Assembly (NCBI GenBank): GCA_963743825.1
Contig: CAVURC010000019.1
Location: forward strand, 1-64,000
DNA: 64,000 bases
Origin: Sva-07 sp963743825
Lineage (GTDB): Bacteria > Actinomycetota > Acidimicrobiia > Acidimicrobiales > Ilumatobacteraceae
Direction: 5' to 3'
Shown here: one piece after another, positions 7,793-16,804 of the stretch
Position numbering within the stretch: the first letter of the stretch is position 1
How the letters are laid out: each line of letters starts with the position of its first letter
The notes under the pieces: generated by a model
Told to the model about the DNA's origin: nothing
Seen by the model: only the letters and a program-made list of their open reading frames with translations
The model's database searches: none
Position numbers and translations under genes: made by a program

Positions 7793-8505
7793 CCGAACCG
7801 ACCCCCGCTTCCGACGCGGACTTCATCGAGATCGTGCGCGACGACACGGTCTGGCGCTTCGAGCGCGAGTTCCTCGAATCGAACTGGACCTGCCTGTTCG
7901 GCCAAGGGTGCAAGGGCATCCTCGACCGACCGGCCGAGGAGCTGAACCAGGGATGCTGCTCTCTCGGCGCTCACTTCGGCGACGGCCCCGCCGGCGAAGC
8001 GGAGGCGATGAACGTCGATGCGTACGCGTCGATGCTCGCCCCGGAACAGTTCCAGTACCACCACGTCGCCCACGGCGACCCTGATCCCGACTCCGGCGCC
8101 AACGGCATCTTCGGCGACGCCGAACGGACCCACACTCGCGTCGTCGACGGCGCCTGCATCTTCCTCAACCGGCCCGGATTTTCGGGCGGCGAAGGCTGTG
8201 CACTGCATCTCGGTGCACTCGAGGCCGACGAATCACCGACGGAGTGGAAGCCGTCGGTGTGCTGGCAGCTGCCGTTGCGCGTCGACTGGCAGGAGATCGA
8301 CGACCGCACCGAGTCGGCGACGGTCCGTCGCTGGAGTCGGGCCGACTGGGGCGACCACGGCCGCACGATGGCGTGGTGCTGCACCGAGCGCGACGACGGC
8401 GGGGAGGCCTACAGCGGCAACGAGCGCGTCATCGACTCGATGGCCGACTCACTGATCGCACTCGCCGGCGCCGAGGTCTACGTCGAACTCCGCCGCCGCC
8501 TCTGA
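7789..8505 (+). CDS. Conserved cysteine-rich protein of unknown function
   Basis: 238 residues, overlapping the upstream propeller gene by 4 bases. Conserved-looking blocks carry cysteines: WTCLFGQGCKGI, NQGCCSLGAHF, VDGACIFLNRPGFSGGEGCAL, PSVCWQLPLRV and MAWCCTE. Cysteine clusters of this type can bind iron or zinc, and the pattern recalls the YkgJ/DUF3109 group of putative metal-chelating proteins, but I cannot confirm membership. No signal peptide or membrane helix is visible, so it is probably cytoplasmic. No precise function is offered. Confidence 0.6.
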   Translation: MTEPTPASDADFIEIVRDDTVWRFEREFLESNWTCLFGQGCKGILDRPAEELNQGCCSLGAHFGDGPAGEAEAMNVDAYASMLAPEQFQYHHVAHGDPDPDSGANGIFGDAERTHTRVVDGACIFLNRPGFSGGEGCALHLGALEADESPTEWKPSVCWQLPLRVDWQEIDDRTESATVRRWSRADWGDHGRTMAWCCTERDDGGEAYSGNERVIDSMADSLIALAGAEVYVELRRRL

Positions 8506-8512
8506 CCCCACC

Positions 8513-8592
8513 CCCTCCGACCGAAATGTGCGCCAGTTTGTGCACTGAGCGGTCAGATCCCCGCATTTTTCGGGAATGGTCGGTCGGGAGGG
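8513..8592. terminator. Inverted repeat between convergent genes
   Basis: CCCTCCGACCGA (8513-8524) can pair with TCGGTCGGGAGGG (about 8579-8591) with one bulged base, bracketing the short gap between two convergent genes. It probably works as a bidirectional terminator. No poly-T run is present. Confidence 0.45.
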
Positions 8593-8608
8593 CCGGGGGC
8601 GGGGGCGG

Positions 8609-9394
8609 TCAGATGATGTTGATGGCGTCGAGGACGGTGGCGAGGTCGGCGTTGTCGGTGTCGCCAGTGACCACGTCGCGCCAGTCGGAGCGCTTCGTGC
8701 CCCACGAGACGAAGTCGTGGACCGTCGTATGAACCGTCGGCGCGCCCGTCTCCGAACCCTCGTCGACGGTCCATCCGTCGGCGCCGGGGGCCAGAACGAA
8801 GCTCCCGCCTCCGGGGCCGTCGAACACCAGGTTGACGGGTTGCTGGGAGGCGTCCGCCAGCGCCCCGGCGCACATCTGCGGCAAGCCCGCCAACATCCAC
8901 TCGCGGGTCGCCACCAGGGCGCCCTCGTCGCGGGGCAGCGCAGCGGCTCGATCGATCACGGCGCCGATGTCGTAGCGCAGATGGCAGTAGTGGTCGAACA
9001 CGATGGCATTGCCGAGCAGGTTCAGCGGGTGCGTGCCGAGGTCGGAGAGTGGTACCTGCGCATCGGCCATCGGGGGTTCCTGCAGCGCGGTGAGCGCCTC
9101 GACTCCCTTCGGTGACCATTCGTCGTAGGCGCTGACCACCTGGTTGATCGTCCACTCCCGACGCGCCTGCACCGGCACCTCGGCCGACGACTCGGCCTTG
9201 CCCGAATCACCCATGTCGATCGAGGTCGGATCAGCGATCTGCTGGAACACCGACGCCATGTGCTGGGCGACGTCCTGCACGCGCCAGCCCTCGCACGCCG
9301 ACGCCATCTCCCACTCCGCCGGTGTCAGCGTGGCGAACAGCTCCTTGGCGAACCGGACCTCTTGTTCGAGGGCAGGGATGGCGGCAGCGGTCAT
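8609..9394 (-). CDS. DinB/maleylpyruvate-isomerase-type (TIGR03083-like) protein
   Basis: 261 residues. The N-terminal four-helix bundle is of the mycothiol-dependent maleylpyruvate isomerase kind: FATLTPAEWEMASACEGWRVQDVAQHMAS has the W...C-x-G-W-x-V-x-x-x-x-x-H signature, and a second histidine lies in FDHYCHLRYD; together these form the metal site. A C-terminal SCP2-like part (VNLVFDGPGGG, VHDFVSWGTKR) follows. In actinobacteria such proteins use mycothiol or bind metals, but most are uncharacterised. It stands alone, convergent with the cysteine-rich gene. Mycothiol use is inference, supported loosely by mycothione reductase in the same window. Confidence 0.75.
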   Translation of the reverse strand: MTAAAIPALEQEVRFAKELFATLTPAEWEMASACEGWRVQDVAQHMASVFQQIADPTSIDMGDSGKAESSAEVPVQARREWTINQVVSAYDEWSPKGVEALTALQEPPMADAQVPLSDLGTHPLNLLGNAIVFDHYCHLRYDIGAVIDRAAALPRDEGALVATREWMLAGLPQMCAGALADASQQPVNLVFDGPGGGSFVLAPGADGWTVDEGSETGAPTVHTTVHDFVSWGTKRSDWRDVVTGDTDNADLATVLDAINII

Positions 9395-9472
9395 CGGGAT
9401 CTCCTCATCGGACTCGACTGGGTGCTCGACGGGTGACGATCACCACGCCGACCGCACGACGGTAGCCATCCG

Positions 9473-11180
9473 TCAGTTCGACCGGAGCATCCGACCCGCA
9501 AGGGCGCCGGTGTGCTCGCCGTGCTCCATGAACACGTAGCCGTTCACCAGGGTGTAGTCGTACCCGGCGGAGCCCTGCACGTATCGACCGGCTCCATTGG
9601 GGAAGTCGTTGACGTACTCGGGGTGCGGTAGGTGCAGGTTGTCGAAGTCGATGACGTTGATGTCGGCAAAGGCCCCGACGGCGAGTCGGCCTCGGTTGCG
9701 GATGCCGAACAGATCGGCGGTGTCGGTGGTGAGCCTGCGGACGGCTTCCTCGATGCTCCAGCGTTCGCGCTCACGAATCCAGTACGTGAGGAAGAACGTG
9801 GGTTGGCTCGCGTCCATGATCTGGCCGACATGGGCACCGGCGTCGGCCAGACCAAGCGTGACCAACGGATCGTCCAGCATCGACTCGACCGCCGACAGGT
9901 CTTGATTGAGGAACGGCATGTTCGCCACGAGCGCGCCGTCGGTCTCGAGGATCAACTCGATGAACGCCGCCGCCGGGCTGACACCTCGTGCAATGGCGAT
10001 CGCCGCCAACGAGTTCGCCGGATCGCAGTCGTAGCGAGCTTCACCCTCCGGCAGAACGAAGAGCCCCTCGAGGTCGATCGGTGTGCCGTGGACGTCGGCT
10101 TCGCTGATCAGCGTCTGTCGGAACGTGGCGTCGCGGACCATCTGCATCTTGCGGCCGTTGACGGCGCCGCGCAGTTCCTTCCACGACGGCGCCCGGTCGA
10201 ACGGTGTCCTCGTCTCGAGACCGAACAGGATGCCGACGCCTCGTGCTGTCGTCTGTGGCCGGACGTTGGCACCTGCGGCGTTCTCGAACTTCACGAAGTC
10301 GATGACGCGCTCGTACAGGTCGGGTCGACGGTTGCTCTGCGTCAGTCCGAAGCTGACCGGTCGGCCGCTCCGCCGACTGATCTCGCCCATCAGCGCCACT
10401 TCGGCGCGGGTGTTGTCGAGGTCGTCGTTGTCGCGTTCGCCGAGGCGCATCGCTCCCTCGAACACGCCGGCACCGTGCTCGTGGAGCACTTCGGCGAACG
10501 CGAGCAGTTCGTCGGCGGCGGCAAACGTGCCCGGGATGGGCACGGCCATCGGGAACCTTGTGCATGAGGGTCCGGCTCGTCGACACACCGAGCGCCCCGG
10601 CGCGCATCGCATCATCGACCAGTCGGACCATCGCGGCGATGTCGTCACCGGTCGCCGGAGCTTCGTCGAGCCCACGTTCACCCATCACGTAGGTGCGCAG
10701 CGCGCTGTGTCCGACGAGTCCTCCCGTGTTCGGACCCTTCGGCAGCCGATCGATCGAGTCGTAGTACTCGGCGTAGGTCTCCCAGTCCCATGCCAACCCG
10801 TCGAGAATCGCATCGCGGGGAATGTCCTCGACACTCTCCATCATCTCGGCGAGCGTCGAGCGGTCCTCGGGGCGACACGGCGCAAACGTGACTCCGCAGT
10901 TGCCCATGACGACGCTCGTCACCCCGTGCCAACAGCTGGAGGTGCCGATCGGATCCCAGGCGAGCTGCGCATCGAGGTGCGTGTGGATGTCGACGAAGCC
11001 CGGCGTGACGAGCCGACCCTCGGCGTCGATTTCACGAGCACCCGCGCCGTCGATCCCGCCGTCGTCCGATCCGATGATCTCGGCGATCCGGTCGGCCTTG
11101 ATGCCGACGTCCGCGCGAATCGCCGGGGCGCCCGTGCCGTCGATGACGGTGCCGTTGCGAATGATGATGTCGTGGTTCAT
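9473..11180 (-). CDS. N-acyl-D-amino-acid deacylase / D-aminoacylase-like amidohydrolase (frameshifted)
   Basis: An amidohydrolase of about 568 residues. It starts MNHDIIIRNGTVIDGTG, then has the metal-binding HTHLDAQLAWDP (H-x-H), MGNCGVTFAPCRPED, TSRTLMHKVPDG and, near the end, GLADAGAHVGQIMDA with a metal Asp/His. This order is that of the D-aminoacylase/dihydroorotase-like branch that cleaves N-acyl-D-amino acids. A +1 shift at about 10540-10546 divides it; removing one base rejoins KVPDG to the PGTFAAADELLAF segment. The natural substrate is uncertain, because this family also includes uncharacterised members. The start at 11180 is the ATG that opens the conserved N-terminal strand. Confidence 0.78.
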
Positions 11181-11315
11181 GCCGCCTCGAACGAGTTCGC
11201 GTACCCCCGGCCCAACTGCCCGGGGTGCGATGACCGTCAAGGTCTAGCGCCTCGAGATGACAATGGGTTCATCAGTCGTGTTCCAATCGTGTGTCACGAG
11301 ACTGCAGTCACGATG

Positions 11316-11939
11316 TCACTTGATCAGCGGTCTGAGCAGTGTCTCCGCTCCGATCGCAACGAACCCGCAGCTCAGAAAGGCCCGGAGTGACGCCGCGTTT
11401 CCAGGGGCGACCTGCGCGAACACGACCACTCCCGGCTCGACCAGTGCGAGCGCCTCGGTGATGAGTCCGCGTCCGTGACCGCCGCCGGCACCGGGTTCGA
11501 AGAGCTCCACAGACAGTTCCTGGCGATCGACGAGCCCACGACCCAGCGTGACGACACCAACATCGTCCGCGTACACACGTACGTCGCGCCGGTGTACCCG
11601 AGACCGCACGACGCGCGGGTGGGTCTCGTGGTCGCTGGATTCACGGAGTCGACCACCACCGGTCCCGCGTGCCGCCAGCACGACGTCATGCGAACCGATC
11701 CATCCGTCGGGTCCAGCCAACCAGCGCACGACGTCGGGGTGCGACGATCCTCCGAACCCGTCGGCACCACGAGCGCGTACCTCGTCCACCGGGAAGTCGG
11801 TGAGCACCACCGAGTGGCCCGTGAACTCGACCACACCGTGGTGATCGCCCTCCAGCGGTTCGAGCACCTCGACTCGACCGTCGATCGGCGGGAAGGCTCC
11901 GTCGGCAGCAGCGAGCAGCGCTTCGAGCAGAGGATGCAT
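11316..11939 (-). CDS. GNAT-family N-acetyltransferase
   Basis: 207 residues. The C-terminal half has the acetyl-CoA loop GAGGGHGRGLITEAL, a strand (VVVFAQVAPGN), then NAASLRAFLSCGFVAIG, the usual GNAT ending. The N-terminal half (LEPLEGDHHGVVEFTGHSVVLT) is not recognisable. It diverges from the F420 oxidoreductase gene with only 24 bases between start codons, so the two probably share a control region. The substrate is unknown. Confidence 0.65.
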   Translation of the reverse strand: MHPLLEALLAAADGAFPPIDGRVEVLEPLEGDHHGVVEFTGHSVVLTDFPVDEVRARGADGFGGSSHPDVVRWLAGPDGWIGSHDVVLAARGTGGGRLRESSDHETHPRVVRSRVHRRDVRVYADDVGVVTLGRGLVDRQELSVELFEPGAGGGHGRGLITEALALVEPGVVVFAQVAPGNAASLRAFLSCGFVAIGAETLLRPLIK

Positions 11940-11963
11940 CGTCGACGAGATTACGGTCGGGGC

Positions 11964-12998
11964 GTGCGTGTCGATGTGATGACCCTGCCGCGATCACTGC
12001 GCGAGATGGGCCCGATCGCCGAGCGGACCCAGCGGGCCGGCTTCGACGGCATGCTCTTCACCGAGGGTGGCCGAACCGCGTACCCGGCAGTCACCGCATC
12101 GGCGCTGGCCGCACCGGGCCTCGAGATGTCGACCGGTGTCGCGGTGGCGTTCCCGCGCAGCCCGATGATCACGGCGCAAGTCGCCTGGGAGCTCCAGGAA
12201 CTGACGGGCGGGGGCTTCCGGCTCGGCCTCGGCACACAGGTACGCACGCACGTGGTGCGACGCTACGGCGTCGAGTTCGACCACCCGGGCCCCCGTCTGC
12301 GCGACTACGTCCGCGCTGTCAAGGCGTGCTTCGCCGGCTTCCGCGGCGAACCGCTCGATCACCACGGCGAGTTCTACGATCTCGACTTCCTCAACCGTCA
12401 GTGGAGCCCCGGCCCGATCGACGTTGCCGATCCGCCCGTCGACATCGCCGCCGTGAATCCGTGGATGCTGCACATGGCCGGAGAGGTCGCCGACGGCGTG
12501 CACGTCCACCCGATCGGCGAGCCCGGCTACCTCGCCCGACACGTCGTGCCCAGCGTGGCCGCCGGCGCAGCGAGTGCGGGTCGCTCACCGGACGATGTCA
12601 GCATCATCGTGCCCGTCACGACGATCGTCGGCGACAGCGACGCCGAGATCGCCGCGAGTCGAGACGCCGCTCGTTTCACGTTGTCGTTCTACGGGTCGAC
12701 ACCGAACTATGCGTTCATCTGGGACGAGGCCGGCTTCGAGGGCACCACCGAGCGGATCCGCTCGAAACAGAAGGCCGGCGATGTGGCGGGAATGGCCGCC
12801 GAGATCACCGACGACCACCTCGCCGTGTTCTGCACCGAAGCAACCTGGGACAATCTCGCCGACGCATTGATCGCCAAGTACGCGAACACGATCGACCGAC
12901 TCGTGTTCTACAACCCGGCCTTCGACACACCCGAACGCTTCGACCGCTACGGAGTGATCGCCCGCCAGATCTCCGACCGCACCGCCGACCGAACATGA
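11964..12998 (+). CDS. LLM-class F420-dependent oxidoreductase (TIGR03617-like)
   Basis: 344 residues with a luciferase-like TIM barrel: an opening VRVDVMTLPRSLREMGPIAER, AGFDGMLFTEGGRTAYPA, VAVAFPRSPMITAQVAWELQ, GGGFRLGLGTQVRTH and GPRLRDYVRAVKACF. These are the strands that bind coenzyme F420 or FMN in this superfamily, and the pattern is closest to actinobacterial F420 enzymes. The GTG at 11964 gives the N-terminus expected for the first barrel strand; the open frame extends further upstream but only across the divergent gene. The reaction is unknown. Unlike the LLM remnant at 5267, this copy is complete. Confidence 0.78.
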   Translation: MRVDVMTLPRSLREMGPIAERTQRAGFDGMLFTEGGRTAYPAVTASALAAPGLEMSTGVAVAFPRSPMITAQVAWELQELTGGGFRLGLGTQVRTHVVRRYGVEFDHPGPRLRDYVRAVKACFAGFRGEPLDHHGEFYDLDFLNRQWSPGPIDVADPPVDIAAVNPWMLHMAGEVADGVHVHPIGEPGYLARHVVPSVAAGAASAGRSPDDVSIIVPVTTIVGDSDAEIAASRDAARFTLSFYGSTPNYAFIWDEAGFEGTTERIRSKQKAGDVAGMAAEITDDHLAVFCTEATWDNLADALIAKYANTIDRLVFYNPAFDTPERFDRYGVIARQISDRTADRT

Positions 12999-13011
12999 CG
13001 AGCGACTGAAC

Positions 13012-13488
13012 ATGACGAGCGTCGTCGTCCGACGTGCCGGCCCCGCCGACCTCGACCGGGTCGTGGCGATGAACCGGACGTTCTGCGAACTCGACCATCA
13101 TCCCTTCGACGAACATCGAGTGCGAACGGCGTTCGTCCCGCTGCTCGCCGATGACACGCACGGCGTCGTCTGGGTGACCGACGACCCCGAGTCGTATGCC
13201 GTGCTCACGTGGGGCTGGTCGATCGAAGCAGGCGGACTCGAGGCCGTTCTCGACGAGATCTTCGTGAGTGAGCGCGGCGACGGACACGGCTCCGCACTCA
13301 TCGACCACCTCGTCGCCGACGCCGAGCAGCGCGGTCTCGCTCGGATCTTCCTCGAGACCGAGTCGCACAACGAACGAGCCCGACGCTTCTACGAGCACCA
13401 CGGTTTCGTGGTGGACGACTCGATCTGGATGAGCCGGGAGTTCACCGATCTCGGCCCGCGAATTGCATCAGGGGTCAGACCCCTGTGA
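13012..13488 (+). CDS. GNAT-family N-acetyltransferase (AAC-like)
   Basis: 158 residues forming one GNAT domain: VVVRRAGPADLDRVVAMN at the start, IFVSERGDGHGSALIDHLV as the acetyl-CoA loop, then IFLETESHNERARRFYEHHGF, a classic motif B with the catalytic-area Tyr. This version resembles aminoglycoside 6'-type and related small-molecule acetyltransferases, but resistance cannot be inferred. It begins 13 bases after the F420 oxidoreductase stop, with a repeated GAACATGACGAGCG at the junction. The last codons run into the GGGTCAGACCC palindrome. Confidence 0.75.
   Translation: MTSVVVRRAGPADLDRVVAMNRTFCELDHHPFDEHRVRTAFVPLLADDTHGVVWVTDDPESYAVLTWGWSIEAGGLEAVLDEIFVSERGDGHGSALIDHLVADAEQRGLARIFLETESHNERARRFYEHHGFVVDDSIWMSREFTDLGPRIASGVRPL
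13469..13485. terminator. GGGGTCAGACCCC palindrome at a convergent gene junction
   Basis: CAGGGGTC-A-GACCCCTG is a perfect inverted repeat that overlaps the last codons of the acetyltransferase and lies 8 bases before the stop of the convergent oxidase. The same 11-base core GGGTCxGACCC recurs at 16767-16777 after the Nudix gene, again directly behind a stop codon. It is probably a short terminator-like repeat. Confidence 0.5.
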
Positions 13489-13492
13489 ACGA

Positions 13493-14789
13493 TCAGGGTT
13501 CGCCGAGGACCCGATCGAGGTAGGCGTTGCGGAACGTGCCGGCGGGGTCGAGCTTGTTGCGCCACGAGATGAACGTGTCCCACTCGGGGTAGCGATGGGC
13601 CAACGTGTGACGGCTCTGGAAATGCATCTTGCCCCAGTGCGGACGACCGGCGTAGTCGTTCATGATCTGCTCGACCCCCTGGAAGTAGGCCTCGTACGGG
13701 GCACCGATGTACTGGTGCACGGCGATCCAACCCGACTCACGACCGTTGGCGGTCGACAACGGGATGTCGTCGGCCTGCGACGCGCGCACCTCGATCGGGA
13801 ACATCGGCGGGAACGGCAATCGGGACGTGAGCTCGACGATCCGGCCGAGCGCATCGGGCACCGCGTCGAAGGGGATGCCGTACTCCATCTCGACGAAGTG
13901 GACGTGGCGCGGGCTGCAGAACACCCGGTCGCTGCGGTCGACGATGTCACGTTCCGACGCCGCCGACATGATCAGCTTGGCGACCTTGGGAGCCAGTCGC
14001 CGGAAAGCGGCGACCCACCCTGCACACCGTGCCGAACGCGAGGTTCTCGCCGATCCATTTGTCACGCACGTAGCCGACCGTCGACTGGGGCTGGGCGGGC
14101 TCGGTGGTTCGGGTGTTGCGCTTGACCTGGCACCGGCGCGCGCCGGGCATCATGTAGAACTCCACGTGGTCCGTCGAACGCATCACGTTGCCGAAGTCGG
14201 CCAGCACGTCGGTGAGCGGCTCGATGGTCTCGACCGCGCGCAGGTTGAAAGCGGGGACGCACCGCAGCGTCACCTCGGTGAGGATGCCGAGCGCACCGAG
14301 ACCCACTCGGGCAACACGAAGCAGCTCGGGCTCGTGCTCTTCGTCGGCGCGCAGGATCGTCCCGTCGCCAGTGACGATCTCGAGCCCGACGATCGTGGTC
14401 GCCAGATTGCCGAATCCGACTCCGGTTCCGTGCGTGGCCGTCGAGGTGGCGCCGGCGATCGACTGCACGTTGATGTCGCCGAGGTTCGGGAGCGCCAGGC
14501 CCCGCTCGTACAACTGGTCGTTGAGATCGCGGAGCCGGATGCCGGCCTGCACGGTCACGTCGTTGCCGTGCACGGAGAGGATCTGGTTCATGGCGTCGAG
14601 CGACAGGAGATGGCCGTCGGTCATGGCGACATCGGTGAACGAGTGGCCGCCGCCGATGACCTTGACGCGCTCGCCGGCGGCAGCTGCCGTCCGCACGATC
14701 GTCGCCACCTCGTCGGCGAATCGAGGTTCGTGCACGTGGGCCGGAATGCATCGCTGATTGCCGGCCCAGTTCTTCGTCGCAACTCCCAT
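13493..14789 (-). CDS. FAD-linked oxidase, L-gulono/D-arabinono-lactone oxidase type (frameshifted)
   Basis: About 430 residues. The N-terminal FAD (PCMH) domain has VKVIGGGHSFTDVAMTDG, the flavin-site motif, and LPNLGDINVQSIAGATSTATHG. The C-terminal ALO domain ends HWGKMHFQSRHTLAHRYPEWDTF ... LDPAGTFRNAYLDR, the signature end of aldonolactone oxidases (HWGK region and DPxGxFxNxYL). A +1 shift at about 14018-14020 in a CCC run interrupts it; dropping one C restores the reading. By family it oxidises a sugar lactone or sugar alcohol using FAD and oxygen; the substrate is not known. The ATG at 14789 (MGVATKNWAG) is preferred because it starts the conserved N-terminus. Confidence 0.8.
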
Positions 14790-14843
14790 GCGTGAACTGT
14801 AAGCGTCATCACCCACGTTGTCGTCAACGACCTCGGGCGATCG

Positions 14844-16215
14844 TCAATCGAGCGCGTCGAGGAGCGCGTTCTCGATCACTTCGGTCAGCGCCGGGTGGAT
14901 GTAGAACACCTCGCGCGCCACGTCGTCGGCTCGCTGGTCGAACTGCATGGCCTGGATCAGGGGCTGGATGATCGACGACGCCTGCGGCCCGATCACATGC
15001 GCCCCGATGATCAGTCCGGTCTCGTCGTCGACGAGCACCTTGGCGAATCCGGTGTCGTCGCCCATCGCCCAGCCGTACGCCGTACCCGAGTAGTCCCGCC
15101 GCCCCACCCGGAACGAACGGCCCTGACGCTCCGCCTCCTGTTCGGTGAGCCCGACCGTGGCCACCTGCGGGTTGGAGAAGACCGCACTCGGGAACCGCCT
15201 TGTAGCTCTGGTGGCGGATGTCGTCGGGATGGGCGATGTTCCAGAACGCCACGGCGGCCTCGGCGTTCGCGAGATGCTTGAGCTGGTAGTTGTTGGCGAG
15301 ATCGCCGATCGCCCAGATGCCGGGCACGTTCGTGGCCATCGTGTCGTCGACTGCAACGGTGCCATGGTGGTGGCATTCGATGCCCGCGGCATCGACGTTG
15401 AGGAGGTCGCTGTTCGGCTCGCGGCCGGTGGCCACCAGCAATTCGTCGACCACCGACTCGCCGACCGCACACGTGATCTTGATGCCGTCGGCGACCCGCT
15501 CGACCTTGGTCGGCACGTGTCCGAGCATGAGATCGACTCGTTGCCCGAAGACCTCGGTGAACCGCTCCGACACGTCGCGGTCGAACTCGCGCAGCAGGAT
15601 GTTCGACCGGTTGAAGATCGTCACGTGCGAGCCCAGCCCCGAGAACACATGGCCCATCTCGACCGCGATGAACCCACCACCGATGATGCCGAGCCGCTTC
15701 GGGAACTCCGCCAGTCGCATGATCGAGTCGGACGTGTGGAATCCCGTCTCCATCAACCCCGGGATCGGCGGCACGACCGGGCGCGCACCGGCAGCGAGCA
15801 GGATGTTCGGAGCCGTGATGCGGCGGCCTTCGACGTCGAGGGTGCCCGCATCGACGAAGTCGGCCGTTCCTTCGATGAGCGTCACGTTCGGTGTCCCGTT
15901 CGCCCGGTACTCGCGACCGCTGTGCGCGATCGGATCGATGCGTCCGAAGACGCGATCTCGGATCGCCGACCAATCTGCGCCGTTGAACTGCGTGTCGATG
16001 CCGAGTTTCGCCGACGTTGCCGACGCCACCGCCACATCGGCGGGATAGACGAACATCTTCGACGGGATGCATCCCCGATTGAGGCAGGTACCGCCGAACA
16101 CGTCGCGCTCGACGATGGCGATCTTCCAGTCGTCGAGGTAGGACGGGATCGAGTTCCCCGATCCGCTCCCCACGATGATCAGATCGAACGCTTCGGTGGT
16201 CTGGTCGATGCTCAC
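14844..16215 (-). CDS. mtr: Mycothione reductase (frameshifted)
   Basis: A pyridine nucleotide-disulphide oxidoreductase of about 457 residues. It has the FAD-binding LIIVGSGSGNSIP, the redox-active disulphide GGTCLNRGCIPSKM, the NAD(P) fold LGIIGGGFIAVEMGHVFSG, IWAIGDLAN and the C-terminal dimer motif FYIHPALTEVIENAL with the catalytic His. The GSGSGN start and tail are those of mycothione reductase, which recycles oxidised mycothiol with NADPH, rather than of lipoamide dehydrogenase. A single extra base in GGG at 15190-15192 (plus strand) breaks the frame between YKAVP and SAVFSNPQVA. The GTG at 16215 is the only start near the flavin motif. It diverges from the Nudix gene. Confidence 0.85.
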
Positions 16216-16290
16216 GAAGAAGACCCAACCGTGTGAGCACGTGATTCCTTCCCATTGGCGAAGTGGTCGCCGATCGGGCAGGGTTGGGGC

Positions 16291-16758
16291 GTGGTGGAAC
16301 GACGGACAGGTGACGGGTTCATGCGGTGCAGCGACGGACACGTCCGCTGGGGCGTCTACGGCGCCGCCGGCGTGGTGTTCGTGGTGCACGACACTCACGG
16401 CTCGCCGTTGGTGATGCTGCAGAAGCGATCGGCGATGGCCCACGAAGGTGGCAACTGGTCGTGTGCCGGCGGCGCGCTCGACCTCGGCGAGACCGCGTTC
16501 GAGGGCGCGCTGCGCGAAGCCAGTGAAGAAGTCGGGCCACCACCGGGTGTTCCCCGACTGCTCGGTCAGTACGTGTTCGAACCGGCGACCGACTGGAAGT
16601 ACACGACGATCGTGGTCGAGGTCGAGGCACTGTTCGGTTCGTCGCTCAACTTCGAGACCGACGAGGTCGGCTGGTTCCCACTCGACCAGGTGGACCTCCT
16701 CCCGTTGCACTTCGGTTTCGCGGCCGCCTGGCCCCACCTCCGCGCCATCATCGAATGA
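16291..16758 (+). CDS. Nudix hydrolase
   Basis: 155 residues with a complete Nudix box, GGALDLGETAFEGALREASEEVG, matching G-x5-E-x7-R-E-U-x-E-E-x-G-U. The domain starts at VRWGVYGAAGVVFVV and ends with the helix AAWPHLRAII. Nudix enzymes hydrolyse nucleoside diphosphates linked to another moiety; the particular substrate cannot be told. The start is uncertain: GTG 16291 is used, ATG 16321 (MRCSDGHVRWG) is equally possible, and neither has a strong ribosome site. It diverges from the mycothione reductase gene. Confidence 0.8.
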   Translation: MVERRTGDGFMRCSDGHVRWGVYGAAGVVFVVHDTHGSPLVMLQKRSAMAHEGGNWSCAGGALDLGETAFEGALREASEEVGPPPGVPRLLGQYVFEPATDWKYTTIVVEVEALFGSSLNFETDEVGWFPLDQVDLLPLHFGFAAAWPHLRAIIE

Positions 16759-16766
16759 GCGAGCGA

Positions 16767-16777
16767 GGGTCTGACCC
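16767..16777. repeat. Second GGGTCTGACCC palindrome
   Basis: An 11-base palindrome nine bases past the Nudix stop codon. It is the same core as at 13472-13482. It lies in the 46-base gap before the molybdopterin oxidoreductase gene. Confidence 0.45.
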
Positions 16778-16804
16778 CGCGTCTCGTTCTCGTAGCATCG
16801 AGGG

